Shown here: positions 1-8,300 of the stretch, in pieces
How the letters are laid out: each line of letters begins with the position of its first letter
Numbering within the stretch: position 1 is the stretch's first letter
Origin: CAINVV01 sp038323575
GTDB lineage: Bacteria; Bacteroidota; Bacteroidia; Bacteroidales; Prolixibacteraceae
Length of the DNA stretch: 64,000 nucleotides
Reading direction: 5' to 3'
Assembly: GCA_038323575.1 (NCBI GenBank)
Contig: JBBQHB010000002.1
Location: 1 to 64,000 of the forward strand
Translations under genes and position numbers: made by a program
The notes under the pieces: model-generated
What the model was told of the DNA's origin: nothing
Database searches by the model: none
Seen by the model: only the letters and a program-made list of their open reading frames with translations

Positions 1-35
1 CCCAACCCCATCTCCCACCCAAATACCATAACTTG

Positions 36-66
36 CTGTCATTCTGAGCGCAGCGAAGAATCTTTG
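36..66. repeat. Dispersed intergenic repeat (ATTCTGAGCGCAGCGAAGAA core)
   Basis: A stretch with the core ATTCTGAGCGCAGCGAAG followed by AATCTTTG. I recall near-identical strings as intergenic repeats in many bacterial genomes, including Bacteroidota; this is recollection, not a search. It lies upstream of the sugar operon and is not part of a reading frame I can support. Confidence 0.5.
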
Positions 67-101
67 ATTTTTAACCACACAACATTAATTCAAAATATCA
101 C

Positions 102-140
102 AACTCATAATTCATAACTTATAATTCATAACTCATAACT
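102..140. repeat. Word-like A/T repeat (CATAACT/CATAATT)
   Basis: Tandem, slightly varied copies of AACTCATAATTCATAA run for about 40 bases just ahead of the MFS gene. It belongs to the same class of simple word-like repeats seen at other intergenic sites in this window. A possible promoter box lies just after it (TATTTTG near 149). Confidence 0.6.
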
Positions 141-180
141 TTTTTACTATTTTGTACTTGAACTAATAAATCAATAACTT

Positions 181-1458
181 ATGTCCAAATCAACCCCCAC
201 CGTTACTAAACCGGTTGTTTCCAGCTTAATCCCGATGATCATTATCGCGGTTTTGTTTTTCATTTTCGGATTCGTCACCTGGCTCAATGGTATCCTGATC
301 CCATACCTTAAGATTGCCTGCCAGCTGACCAACTTCCAGGCAATGTTTGTTGCCTTTGCCTTTTACATCGCCTATTTTGTAATGGGACTCCCCTCCTCCT
401 GGGTACTGAAAAAAACCGGCTTTAAAAACGGAATGATGGTCGGACTATGGGTCATGGCCCTGGGTACACTTATCTTTATTCCAGCAGCCCTTACCCGTAC
501 TTACGGATTGTTCCTGACTGGCCTCTTCGTACTGGGTACCGGCCTGACAATTCTTCAAACAGCGGTTAATCCATACGTCACCATATTAGGACCAAGAGAA
601 AGTGCGGCAAAGAGAATCAGTATCATGGGTATCTGCAACAAGATGGCAGGGGCAATTGCTCCGCTCATCCTGGCTTATTATATTCTGGCCGACGGTGATT
701 CATTTGTCGAGAGTCTTAAACATATGGATGCAGCCGCACAAACAGTTGCTTTAAACGAGCTTGCCCACAGGGTAATTGGTCCTTACGTCGTTATGACCAT
801 CATTTTCCTTCTACTGGGCATCGGGGTACGATATTCACCACTACCGGAAATCGAAGCAGAAAGCGATGATGAGATGGAAACCAACGGTTCGGGTGCCAAA
901 ACCAGTATATGGCAATTCCCGCACCTTATTTTAGGCGTGCTAACGCTATTCTTTTATGTCGGGGCTGAAGTTATTGCCGGAGATACCATTATCCGGTACG
1001 GGATGTCATTGGGCATTGAAATATCCACTGCAAAAATGTTTACCTCCTTTACCCTTGTCTCCATGACAATTGCCTACATATTAGGGATTATCCTTATTCC
1101 TAAAGTGATGTCACAGCGGTTTGCCCTGCAGTGGTCCGGAATCCTCGGTATCATTTTCCTGATGGGTGCCGTATTCACTTCAGGAATGACATCGGTGTTC
1201 TTTATTGCCATTCTGGGATTTGCCAATGCACTGGTATGGCCTGCCATCTGGCCCCTTGCCATTCACAACCTGGGACGGTTCATTAAAACCGGTTCAGCAA
1301 TGCTGATAATGGCAATACTTGGCGGTGCGCTGCTTCCGCTTTTGTGGGGCAAACTTTCCGATATCTATACACCGCAGCTTGCCTATCTGGTCATGCTGCC
1401 CAGTTATCTGCTCTTCATTTACTATTCCATCTGGGGATACAAGAAAAAGAAATGGTAA
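181..1458 (+). CDS. MFS sugar transporter (FucP/GluP-like)
   Basis: Predicted 425-residue inner-membrane sugar/H+ symporter of the major facilitator superfamily, resembling the glucose/galactose and fucose permease branch. About a dozen hydrophobic segments can be read, and the N-terminal part (FFIFGFVTWLNGILIPYLK) is typical of FucP/GluP proteins. The length is normal for the family. It is the first gene of a + strand operon with a nucleotidyltransferase (12-base gap) and a sugar kinase, so it probably imports the sugar that those enzymes activate. The substrate cannot be read from sequence; a hexose or N-acetylhexosamine is plausible. Confidence 0.88.
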   Translation: MSKSTPTVTKPVVSSLIPMIIIAVLFFIFGFVTWLNGILIPYLKIACQLTNFQAMFVAFAFYIAYFVMGLPSSWVLKKTGFKNGMMVGLWVMALGTLIFIPAALTRTYGLFLTGLFVLGTGLTILQTAVNPYVTILGPRESAAKRISIMGICNKMAGAIAPLILAYYILADGDSFVESLKHMDAAAQTVALNELAHRVIGPYVVMTIIFLLLGIGVRYSPLPEIEAESDDEMETNGSGAKTSIWQFPHLILGVLTLFFYVGAEVIAGDTIIRYGMSLGIEISTAKMFTSFTLVSMTIAYILGIILIPKVMSQRFALQWSGILGIIFLMGAVFTSGMTSVFFIAILGFANALVWPAIWPLAIHNLGRFIKTGSAMLIMAILGGALLPLLWGKLSDIYTPQLAYLVMLPSYLLFIYYSIWGYKKKKW

Positions 1459-1469
1459 ATATATAAACC

Positions 1470-2366
1470 ATGAAACCTACATTGATCATACTTGCTGCCG
1501 GTATGGGCAGCCGCTACGGGGGTCTGAAGCAACTGGACGAAGTTGGTCCAAACGGCGAAGCCATCATTGATTACTCTCTGTATGATGCCATTCGGGCAGG
1601 TTTCGGGAAGGTGGTCTTTGTGATCCGGCACGATTTTGCGCTAGCATTTATGGCCCGTTTCAACCCCAAACTGGAAGGAAGGATTGCGGTGGAATATGTC
1701 TACCAGTCATTGGACAAAATCCCTGCAGGATTTACACTTTCAGCCGAAAGAGAAAAGCCGTGGGGAACCGCTCATGCCCTGCTGATGGCCGACGGCGTTG
1801 CGAATGAACCAATGGCAGTGATTAATGCCGATGATTTTTACGGTGAAAAAGCATACATGGCAATGGCTGATTTTCTCACAACTTCATACGATCCGTATGA
1901 GTACGCAATGATTGGTTACAACGTTGAAAATACGCTCTCAGACCACGGCACCGTATCCAGGGGTGTTTGTGCCACAGATTCCGGCGGATATCTGACAACA
2001 GTGGTGGAAAGAACAAAAATAATTGGTGAACCGGATGGCATCTTCTATTATGAGGAAGACGGCCGGCACCGGCTCGATCCTAAAAGCCCGGTTTCGATGA
2101 ATTTCTGGGGACTTAAGCCCAACGTTTTTAAATATGTAAAAGAGGGATTTTCCCAATTCCTGACAGACCACGGCCACGAATTAAGATCTGAATATTTCAT
2201 ACCTCTGCTTATCAACGATAACATTGTCAACGGTAATATCAAAACAAAAGTGATCGAATGTGACTCCCCCTGGTTTGGCGTTACCTATATCGAAGACAAA
2301 CCCATCGTAAAAGGGAGGATTGCAAGTCTGGTTGCTGATGGAGTATATCCGGAAAATCTGTGGTAG
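1470..2366 (+). CDS. Sugar nucleotidyltransferase (NTP_transferase fold)
   Basis: Predicted 298-residue enzyme joining a sugar-1-phosphate to an NTP to give an NDP-sugar. The N-terminal signature LAAGMGSR (residues 8-15) is the nucleotide-binding loop. WGTAHAL (98-104) and NADDFYG (119-125), with a metal-binding aspartate, fit the NTP_transferase family. It is longer than MurU-type enzymes (about 220 residues) and differs from RmlA and GalU in the region after the loop. Its neighbours are a sugar importer and an anomeric kinase, so an import, 1-phosphorylation and activation route is inferred. Exact sugar and nucleotide are unknown. Confidence 0.82.
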   Translation: MKPTLIILAAGMGSRYGGLKQLDEVGPNGEAIIDYSLYDAIRAGFGKVVFVIRHDFALAFMARFNPKLEGRIAVEYVYQSLDKIPAGFTLSAEREKPWGTAHALLMADGVANEPMAVINADDFYGEKAYMAMADFLTTSYDPYEYAMIGYNVENTLSDHGTVSRGVCATDSGGYLTTVVERTKIIGEPDGIFYYEEDGRHRLDPKSPVSMNFWGLKPNVFKYVKEGFSQFLTDHGHELRSEYFIPLLINDNIVNGNIKTKVIECDSPWFGVTYIEDKPIVKGRIASLVADGVYPENLW

Positions 2367-2401
2367 AATCCTTTTGTAGCACATCATCAAATCAGCACAT
2401 C

Positions 2402-3499
2402 ATGGATAATCAAAAGATTAAACAGTTATTGGTCTCATTTGGCCTGAAGGAAAAGATCAAATCCTGGAAATCGTTCGGACACGGACATATCAATGATACC
2501 TTTCTAATTCAAACAGCCGGTATTAATACGCCCGACTATATCCTTCAGCGCAAAAATCACCTTGTTTTCAGGGATGTACCCGGAATGATGGATAACATCA
2601 TTCCGGTTACCGATCACATCCGGAAAAAATTACTGGCAGCAGGTGAGACGGAAATTGACCGGAAAGTGATGAAATACCTGTCAACACCTGAAGATAAGCA
2701 CTATGTTCAGGATGATGCAGGTAACTTCTGGACACTCTTTCTGTTTGTAAGTGATTCGCACGGCATTGAAGAAGTAACTAATCCTGATCAGGCATACAGT
2801 GCCGGCAAGGCATTTGGCAGGTTTCAGCTGCTGCTGTCAGATCTGGATGGTGGTGAACTGATCGAAACCATCCCCTCTTTCCACAACGGAAAATACCGCT
2901 TTCACCAGTTTACCGATGCTGTCATGTTCAACAAAGCAGGACGCCGGGATGAAATGAAAATGGTGATTGATATGCTGCACGGAAGAAAAGAGGAGATGCT
3001 CCAACTTCAACTGGGGCTGGACAACGGGAAATTACCTGTACGGATCACCCACAACGACACCAAGATCAACAATATACTATTCGACAAAGATGACAACATC
3101 CTTTGCATCATAGATCTGGATACGGTGATGCCGGGCACCACTCTGTTTGATTTCGGGGATGCCATCCGAACGCTGGGAAACAGCGCAGTTGAGGATGAAC
3201 CTGATGTAACGAAAATCAGTTTCCGTTCTGAGTATTTTGAAGCCTATACCATGGGATACTTGTCGGAAAGCAGGAACTTCCTGACAGATACTGAAACGGA
3301 TAATCTGGTTTACGCATGCAGGTACATGGTTTGGGAACAGGCCATCCGCTTCCTGACTGATTACCTGAATGGTGATACCTATTACAAAATCTCCTATCCC
3401 GAACACAACAAGGTCAGGACATTATCGCAGTTAAGGTACCTGGAGGTTTTGGAGGAAAATGCCGCGGCAATGAAAAAAATTGTGAAGGAAAACTTGTAG
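2402..3499 (+). CDS. Aminoglycoside phosphotransferase-fold sugar kinase (NahK/AmgK-like)
   Basis: Predicted 365-residue kinase of the aminoglycoside phosphotransferase/choline kinase fold. The catalytic loop HNDTKINN has H217-N-D219 and N224, and the metal-binding DLD is at 238-240. N-acetylhexosamine 1-kinases (NahK) and the MurNAc/GlcNAc kinase AmgK use this fold to make sugar-1-phosphates, which suits the nucleotidyltransferase just upstream. I chose ATG 2402 because the longer frame from 2360 overlaps the previous gene and adds a low-complexity stretch. A strong hairpin terminator follows the stop codon. Substrate is inferred from context only. Confidence 0.8.
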   Translation: MDNQKIKQLLVSFGLKEKIKSWKSFGHGHINDTFLIQTAGINTPDYILQRKNHLVFRDVPGMMDNIIPVTDHIRKKLLAAGETEIDRKVMKYLSTPEDKHYVQDDAGNFWTLFLFVSDSHGIEEVTNPDQAYSAGKAFGRFQLLLSDLDGGELIETIPSFHNGKYRFHQFTDAVMFNKAGRRDEMKMVIDMLHGRKEEMLQLQLGLDNGKLPVRITHNDTKINNILFDKDDNILCIIDLDTVMPGTTLFDFGDAIRTLGNSAVEDEPDVTKISFRSEYFEAYTMGYLSESRNFLTDTETDNLVYACRYMVWEQAIRFLTDYLNGDTYYKISYPEHNKVRTLSQLRYLEVLEENAAAMKKIVKENL

Positions 3500-3500
3500 A

Positions 3501-3526
3501 GACGCCGGGACAGGCGTCCGTTTTTT
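3501..3526 (+). terminator. Rho-independent terminator of the sugar operon
   Basis: A 6-bp stem GACGCC/GGCGTC with a 6-base loop is followed by a run of six T, two bases after the kinase stop codon. Confidence 0.7.
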
Positions 3527-3598
3527 GTGGTTGGTACAATCGAAGTTTGTACCGCATCTTTAACAAAAGTATTGATAACATTAACCGCGATTGGAAAT

Positions 3599-3637
3599 CG
3601 CGTCACCCGGCTTCGCCCTATCCCACCGGGTGACGCG
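3599..3637. repeat. GC-rich inverted repeat between convergent genes
   Basis: Perfect 12-bp arms CGCGTCACCCGG (3599-3610) and CCGGGTGACGCG (3626-3637) with a 15-base loop, followed by GTTTTTAG on the + strand. It may act as a second terminator between the sugar operon and murI. The GTGAC/GTCAC core recurs in the hairpin after tsaD (31214-31248). Confidence 0.65.
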
Positions 3638-3660
3638 GTTTTTAGCCGTGTTAAAAATTT

Positions 3661-4497
3661 TCACCCCAATTTCACATGTTGTGACCGAACCTCCCCGCCC
3701 ATAAACAGGTTGGCCAGCAAATCAAAATTTTGTACTGACTCTGTAGTGAAGTATTCACGTCGTCCGGATTTACTGCAATTCAGCTCAATTTCAGGATGTC
3801 TGAACAGGTAATCTTCCAGTTTACCGGCTACAACAGGACCCTGGTCCAGTAAACGGACACCGTCAGGAAGAAATTGACTGATTACATTTGTCAACAGCGG
3901 ATAATGCGTGCACCCAAGGATAATGGTGTCGATCAAAGGATCTTTTGCAAAAAGCGTTTGCAGATTCTGCGCTACAAAAAAGGCTGCCCCGGGGCTTTCT
4001 ATCAGGTTATTCTCCACGATTGGCACCCACATCGGACAAGCCTCCTGGGTGACAGTTATCGGGCTGTCAGAGGTCAATTTGGCTATCTCCATCGGATAGG
4101 AGTCAGAAACAATCGTCCCCTTGGTTCCCAGAACACCCACATGGCCGGTTTTGGTCATTTCAGGGATCATCTCCACACTTGGTCTGATTACACCCAGTAC
4201 CCGCCTGTCGGGATAACTTCCCGGCAGGTCATTCATTTGAATATTTCTCAAGGCTTTGGCAGAAGCGGTATTGCATGCAAGCACAACAAGCTGGCATCCC
4301 TGGTCAAAAAGATACCTGACCGATTGCCATGTGTACGCATAAACAACCTCGAATGAACGTGTACCATAAGGATTCCTGGCATTATCGCCAAGGTAGATGA
4401 AGTCGTATTGCGGTAATTTTTTGAGCAACTCCCTGAAAACGGTCAGTCCGCCGTAGCCGGAATCGAAAACACCAATTGGCTGGTAAGTCTCTGGCAT
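3661..4497 (-). CDS. murI: Glutamate racemase
   Basis: Cytoplasmic cofactor-independent racemase making D-glutamate for peptidoglycan. Both halves of the active site are visible: FDSGYGG (D12, S13), first catalytic cysteine in ACNTASA (C75) and second in GCTHYPLL (C196, H198). At 278 residues it has normal length. It is the last gene of the - strand envelope cluster with uppS, bamA and two ompH genes. It is separated from ompH by a large perfect inverted repeat whose core looks like a terminator, so murI may need its own promoter or read-through. Confidence 0.96.
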   Translation of the reverse strand: MPETYQPIGVFDSGYGGLTVFRELLKKLPQYDFIYLGDNARNPYGTRSFEVVYAYTWQSVRYLFDQGCQLVVLACNTASAKALRNIQMNDLPGSYPDRRVLGVIRPSVEMIPEMTKTGHVGVLGTKGTIVSDSYPMEIAKLTSDSPITVTQEACPMWVPIVENNLIESPGAAFFVAQNLQTLFAKDPLIDTIILGCTHYPLLTNVISQFLPDGVRLLDQGPVVAGKLEDYLFRHPEIELNCSKSGRREYFTTESVQNFDLLANLFMGGEVRSQHVKLG

Positions 4498-4510
4498 AGC
4501 TAATAAATAA

Positions 4511-4578
4511 AGTAGACAGTCAAATATAAAAAAAAAGGCGCCACGAGGCGCCTTTTTTTTTATATTTGACTGTCTACT
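4511..4578. terminator. Perfect 32-bp inverted repeat with bidirectional terminator core
   Basis: The arms 4511-4542 and 4547-4578 are exact reverse complements around a 4-base loop (ACGA on the + strand). The core is GGCGCC/GGCGCC flanked by nine A and nine T, a classic bidirectional intrinsic terminator. Unusually, pairing continues 17 bp beyond the A/T tracts (left AGTAGACAGTCAAATAT). The right arm includes the ompH stop codon, and the left arm ends 14 bases from the murI start. Confidence 0.9.
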
Positions 4579-5092
4579 TCAAACCCAGTTTGGTTTTAAC
4601 CAGGGGCATCATATCTGTTGACTGGGCAGTGTTGAAATAAAGGACACTGTTTACCTCGAACACATAAGTCATTCCTTGTTCTTTTGCAACGTCCGAGATA
4701 GCTTTGCGGGCTTTCTCGACAATAGGCTGGAATTGCTTGCTCTCCTCTTTCTGAAGATTATCCTGTGCCTGTTGTTGGAAGGTTGTAATTCTCTCCTGCA
4801 AACTTTGAATATCCGTTTCCTTAGCCTGACGGATTGCATCTGTCAGATTGGCTTGTTTGACCAAAGCAACATATTCCTGGCCTTTGGTTTGGTACTCCTT
4901 TTGCATCACACCCAATTGAGCTTCAAGGTCTGACTGCATTTTAGCCATAGCTTTCTGCGCAACATCACGTTCCGGCATGGTTGTGATCAAACCCTGAAAA
5001 TCAATATGGCCAAATTTCAAAGTTTGGGCCGATGCAGATGCTCCGATAAATAGCAGGAGGGAAAAAGTTATTACACTTAAGAAATGTCTCAT
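4574..5092 (-). CDS. OmpH/Skp-family periplasmic chaperone (second copy)
   Basis: Predicted 172-residue periplasmic chaperone that holds unfolded outer-membrane proteins for the BAM complex. It has a signal peptide (FSLLLFIGASASA before QTLKFG), then a Skp head sequence, a long Q/E/K-rich helical hairpin and a return to the head (GMTYVFEVNSVLYF). I chose ATG 5092 over TTG 5098. It lies downstream of a second ompH and of bamA, a gene order common in Bacteroidota. Its stop codon sits inside the large inverted repeat shared with the murI leader. Confidence 0.9.
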   Translation of the reverse strand: MRHFLSVITFSLLLFIGASASAQTLKFGHIDFQGLITTMPERDVAQKAMAKMQSDLEAQLGVMQKEYQTKGQEYVALVKQANLTDAIRQAKETDIQSLQERITTFQQQAQDNLQKEESKQFQPIVEKARKAISDVAKEQGMTYVFEVNSVLYFNTAQSTDMMPLVKTKLGLK

Positions 5093-5132
5093 GATCAATC
5101 TGATTTAATTTTTACGTAGCAAATTTAAAACA

Positions 5133-5648
5133 TTAATTTTTATATCCAAGTTTTTGTAACACCTGATCGCTAAGATCATATTTTGGGTTGGTATAAATCA
5201 TTGTCATACTTCCGGCTTTGTCAAAAATTATCGAATATGCTCCCTGCTCAGCAATTATCTGAATTGCACCGAACACCTCATCCTGAATTGGTTTGATCAA
5301 AGATTCCTTCTTTTTAGCCAGGTCGCCGTCAGGACCAAAATACTGACGCTGCAATTTCTTGTATTCTTTCTCCTTATTGACAATCTGCTCTTCACGCTTC
5401 CGCTTCATATCCTGTGAGAGCAGTACAACTTCAGACTGGAAATCCTTGTAAATCTGGTCGAGTTCGGCGTGAAGCGTCTCCAGTTCTTTCTGGTATTTCT
5501 GGGAAAGTTTGTCCAACTGCTCCTGGGCAGCAACATAAGCAGGCAATTTTCCTAAAATAAAATCAGTATCAACATATGCATATTTTTGTGCAAAACTTGC
5601 GGAAAAGCACAACAGCATGAAAATTCCTAAAAAAAATAATTTCTTCAT
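5133..5648 (-). CDS. OmpH/Skp-family periplasmic chaperone (first copy)
   Basis: Predicted 171-residue paralogue of the next gene. The signal peptide ends near SASFAQ and mature KYAYVDTDFIL follows. The middle is a charged coiled coil (KYQKELETLHAELDQIYK), and the C-terminal part SIIFDKAGSMTMIYT matches the Skp head. It lies 44 bases after bamA and 40 bases before the second copy, so co-transcription and a joint role in outer-membrane protein delivery are likely. Confidence 0.9.
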   Translation of the reverse strand: MKKLFFLGIFMLLCFSASFAQKYAYVDTDFILGKLPAYVAAQEQLDKLSQKYQKELETLHAELDQIYKDFQSEVVLLSQDMKRKREEQIVNKEKEYKKLQRQYFGPDGDLAKKKESLIKPIQDEVFGAIQIIAEQGAYSIIFDKAGSMTMIYTNPKYDLSDQVLQKLGYKN

Positions 5649-5692
5649 TTCAATCAGTTTTATTAAGAAATACTATCAAAATTCAGGCCAAA

Positions 5693-8299
5693 CTAAAACT
5701 GTTGTCCCATGATAAAGTGGAACTGACTCCCGCCGGTACCTTTGGTATAACCATCGTCGAAACCATAGCCCCAGTCAAATCCCATCAATCCAAACATTGG
5801 CAGGAATATCCTGATGCCTAAGCCAGCCGACCGTTTAATACTGAATGGATTATAATCAGTTAAATCGTACCATGAATTACCGGCCTCAAGGAATCCCAGC
5901 CCATAAATAGTCGCAGATTGTGACAAGGTAATCGGATAGCGCAGCTCGACGGTAATTTTTTCGTAGATGTTGCCACCCTTGGGAGGAGTCAGCGAGTTGT
6001 TTTCATATCCGCGTAATCCGATGTATTCGCTGCCGTATGAACTGTAACCCGACATACCGTCACCCCCCAGTTTATACGTTTCGAAAGGAGAACGCAGGTA
6101 TTTGTTGTAATATCCCAGGAAACCGGTTTCAAATTTGGTCCTCAAAATCAGTTTGGCATCCTGTTTGGATTGGAGCGCTGTGAAAACGTCCGCTTTGAAG
6201 GACGTTTTATAGTACTCTACCCATGCATAACGTTCAGCAGGCGTCATCAAAGGATTACTGTAATCTTTCTTCGAAAAGAAAGAGTAAGGAGGTGTCAGCG
6301 CAGCTGACAGAGAAAAATTAGATCCCCTGCGTGTGTAAAGCGGACTATCCGTTGAATTCCGTCCAAAAACGGTTCTGAAGGCCATGGTATTTGAGGTACC
6401 ATTCTGAAAGATAAAATATTGCCAGTTATCCAGAATATACTTTTGATAGGATAATTCATGGTACATGGTAAAGTAGCTGTCCGGCCATTTCAACCGGTAA
6501 CCAAGACCCATGGATGCACCCAGTACCCCCATTTTCTGGGAAATCTCATAATTGTATTGGTTATAACCGGATCCGTATCCTGATCCGTAATTCGATCCGT
6601 ATCCTGATCCGTATCCGCTGCCATATCCACCATACCCTCCGCCATATCCGCCATATCCGCCGGAACCGTAATTGTAGGCGCTGTTGCCGCTCGTCTGAAG
6701 GGAATAATATATAGAGAAGGTAAATGAGTTTGGTTTCTTTCCGCCCAGCCATGGTTCTGTAAAGGAGAAACTATAAGACTGGTAGTAAGTTCCGTTGGTC
6801 TGTGCACGCAAGGTAAGGGTTTGTCCATCCCCGGTAGGGAGAGGTCTCCAGGCTTTCTTGTTGCCGATGTTCCTGACGGAGAAGTTAGAGAATTTCAAGC
6901 CGATAGTTCCCACGAACATACCGCCTCCCCAGCCTCCTGACAGCTCAACCTGGTCATTGGCACGCTCTTCCAGTTCGTAATTAATATCTACCGTACCATC
7001 CTCAGGATGGGGAACCACATCCGGTTTAATCGCTTCAGGATTGAAATGTCCCATCTGAGACAACTCACGCACCGAGCGGATAATATTTTCTTTGCTGAAA
7101 AGTTGTCCCGGACGGGTGTACAACTCCCTCCGTGCAACATGTTCATTGGTTTTGGTGTTGCCCTTTATACCGATTGAATTGATGGTTGCCTGTGAGCCCT
7201 CTACAATCCTCATTTCATAATCAATAGAATCATTCTCAACATTAACTTCAACCGGATTAAGGTTAAAAAAGAGATAACCGGTATTCAAATATTCGTTAGA
7301 GACTGCATCGTCATCTTCTGAAAGCCTTTTATCGAGCAGTTTCTGGTCGAAAATATCGCCTTTTTTAATCCCCAGTACCCTGGAAAGCTGAACATCTGTA
7401 AGCACGGTATTTCCTACCCAACGGATATTCCTGATATAATACCTGCTTCCTTCGTCTATCCAGTATTTTAGTCGTACCGTATTTAAGGTGGTGTCTTTTA
7501 TGATCGTGTCAGCCACAATTATGGCATCACGGTATCCGTTTTCGTTGTATTTTTTTATCAGGTTAATCTTGTCTTCATCAAATTTATCCTGTAAAAATTT
7601 CTTGGAGGAGAAAAAGTTATAAAGTTTTTTGGCTTTGGTCTTCTTCATCGATTTTTCAAGTACAAAAGGAGTCAACGCTTTTATACCCACAAACTCAATA
7701 CTGCTGATCTTAACTTTTGCTTTCTTGTTGACGTTAATATCAAGGGCAATCTGGTTCTGTTTGGTCGTATCGTCTTTTTGCACAATCGTAACATCCGTAT
7801 TGTAAAAACCTTTTCCCTGGTAATAACTGAGTATCTGGCGTTGCGCGGTATTTACCAGGTTGTCGGTTACCTGCCCGCCAATCAGCATCATTACCTGCTT
7901 TTCAATGTCTTCTTTCTCACTTTTGCTGACCCCGTGGTAGTTTTTGGCTGAAAGTCTAGGCCGTTCCTGCAAATATACATTCAGCCAGATTTTATCCCCG
8001 ACAATCTTTGTTGCAGAAATTTTTACATCTGAAAAAAGTCCCTGTTTCCAATATTTCCTCAAAGCGGAGGTTACCTGATCACCGGGAATGGTAATTTCTT
8101 CTCCTATTGTTAAACCTGAAAGTCCTTTGAGAACCTCTGTATCCAGAAACCTTATACCGCTGATTTCAATTCCTGCAAGTATACCATGTTTCGGACTATC
8201 GTAAAAAACAGAGAAATTTGTACTGTCGGCAACAGTTTGTGCGTATAATTGAGCGCTAAGAAATAAAGAAAAAAATATAAATACTACTCTTTTGACCAT
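5693..8299 (-). CDS. bamA: BamA outer-membrane protein assembly factor
   Basis: Central subunit of the beta-barrel assembly machine, 868 residues. The signal peptide (MVKRVVFIFFSLFLSAQLYAQ) fixes the start at 8299; the frame stays open upstream but there overlaps uppS. POTRA domains fill roughly residues 30-430 and the Omp85 barrel the rest, with late motifs such as LRGYENNSLTP. The start lies one base after the uppS stop codon, so translation is probably coupled. Odd feature: a Gly/Tyr/Ser-rich repeat at about residues 537-582 (DNA 6552-6690) inside the barrel, probably a surface loop. Confidence 0.95.
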   Translation of the reverse strand: MVKRVVFIFFSLFLSAQLYAQTVADSTNFSVFYDSPKHGILAGIEISGIRFLDTEVLKGLSGLTIGEEITIPGDQVTSALRKYWKQGLFSDVKISATKIVGDKIWLNVYLQERPRLSAKNYHGVSKSEKEDIEKQVMMLIGGQVTDNLVNTAQRQILSYYQGKGFYNTDVTIVQKDDTTKQNQIALDINVNKKAKVKISSIEFVGIKALTPFVLEKSMKKTKAKKLYNFFSSKKFLQDKFDEDKINLIKKYNENGYRDAIIVADTIIKDTTLNTVRLKYWIDEGSRYYIRNIRWVGNTVLTDVQLSRVLGIKKGDIFDQKLLDKRLSEDDDAVSNEYLNTGYLFFNLNPVEVNVENDSIDYEMRIVEGSQATINSIGIKGNTKTNEHVARRELYTRPGQLFSKENIIRSVRELSQMGHFNPEAIKPDVVPHPEDGTVDINYELEERANDQVELSGGWGGGMFVGTIGLKFSNFSVRNIGNKKAWRPLPTGDGQTLTLRAQTNGTYYQSYSFSFTEPWLGGKKPNSFTFSIYYSLQTSGNSAYNYGSGGYGGYGGGYGGYGSGYGSGYGSNYGSGYGSGYNQYNYEISQKMGVLGASMGLGYRLKWPDSYFTMYHELSYQKYILDNWQYFIFQNGTSNTMAFRTVFGRNSTDSPLYTRRGSNFSLSAALTPPYSFFSKKDYSNPLMTPAERYAWVEYYKTSFKADVFTALQSKQDAKLILRTKFETGFLGYYNKYLRSPFETYKLGGDGMSGYSSYGSEYIGLRGYENNSLTPPKGGNIYEKITVELRYPITLSQSATIYGLGFLEAGNSWYDLTDYNPFSIKRSAGLGIRIFLPMFGLMGFDWGYGFDDGYTKGTGGSQFHFIMGQQF
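6552..6690 (-). repeat. Coding GY/GSGY tandem repeat within bamA
   Basis: The DNA repeats short units such as GATCCGTATCCT (+ strand), giving runs of GSGY and GGYG in the protein. It sits between two clear barrel strands (SFTFSIYYSLQ and GVLGASMGLGYRL). Repeats of this kind are prone to length change by slippage. Confidence 0.85.
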
Positions 8300-8300
8300 G

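Noticed and set aside
6514..6828. Arg/Ile/Asp repeat frames over the bamA GY repeat
   Set aside because: They arise from reading the coding tandem repeat in other frames.
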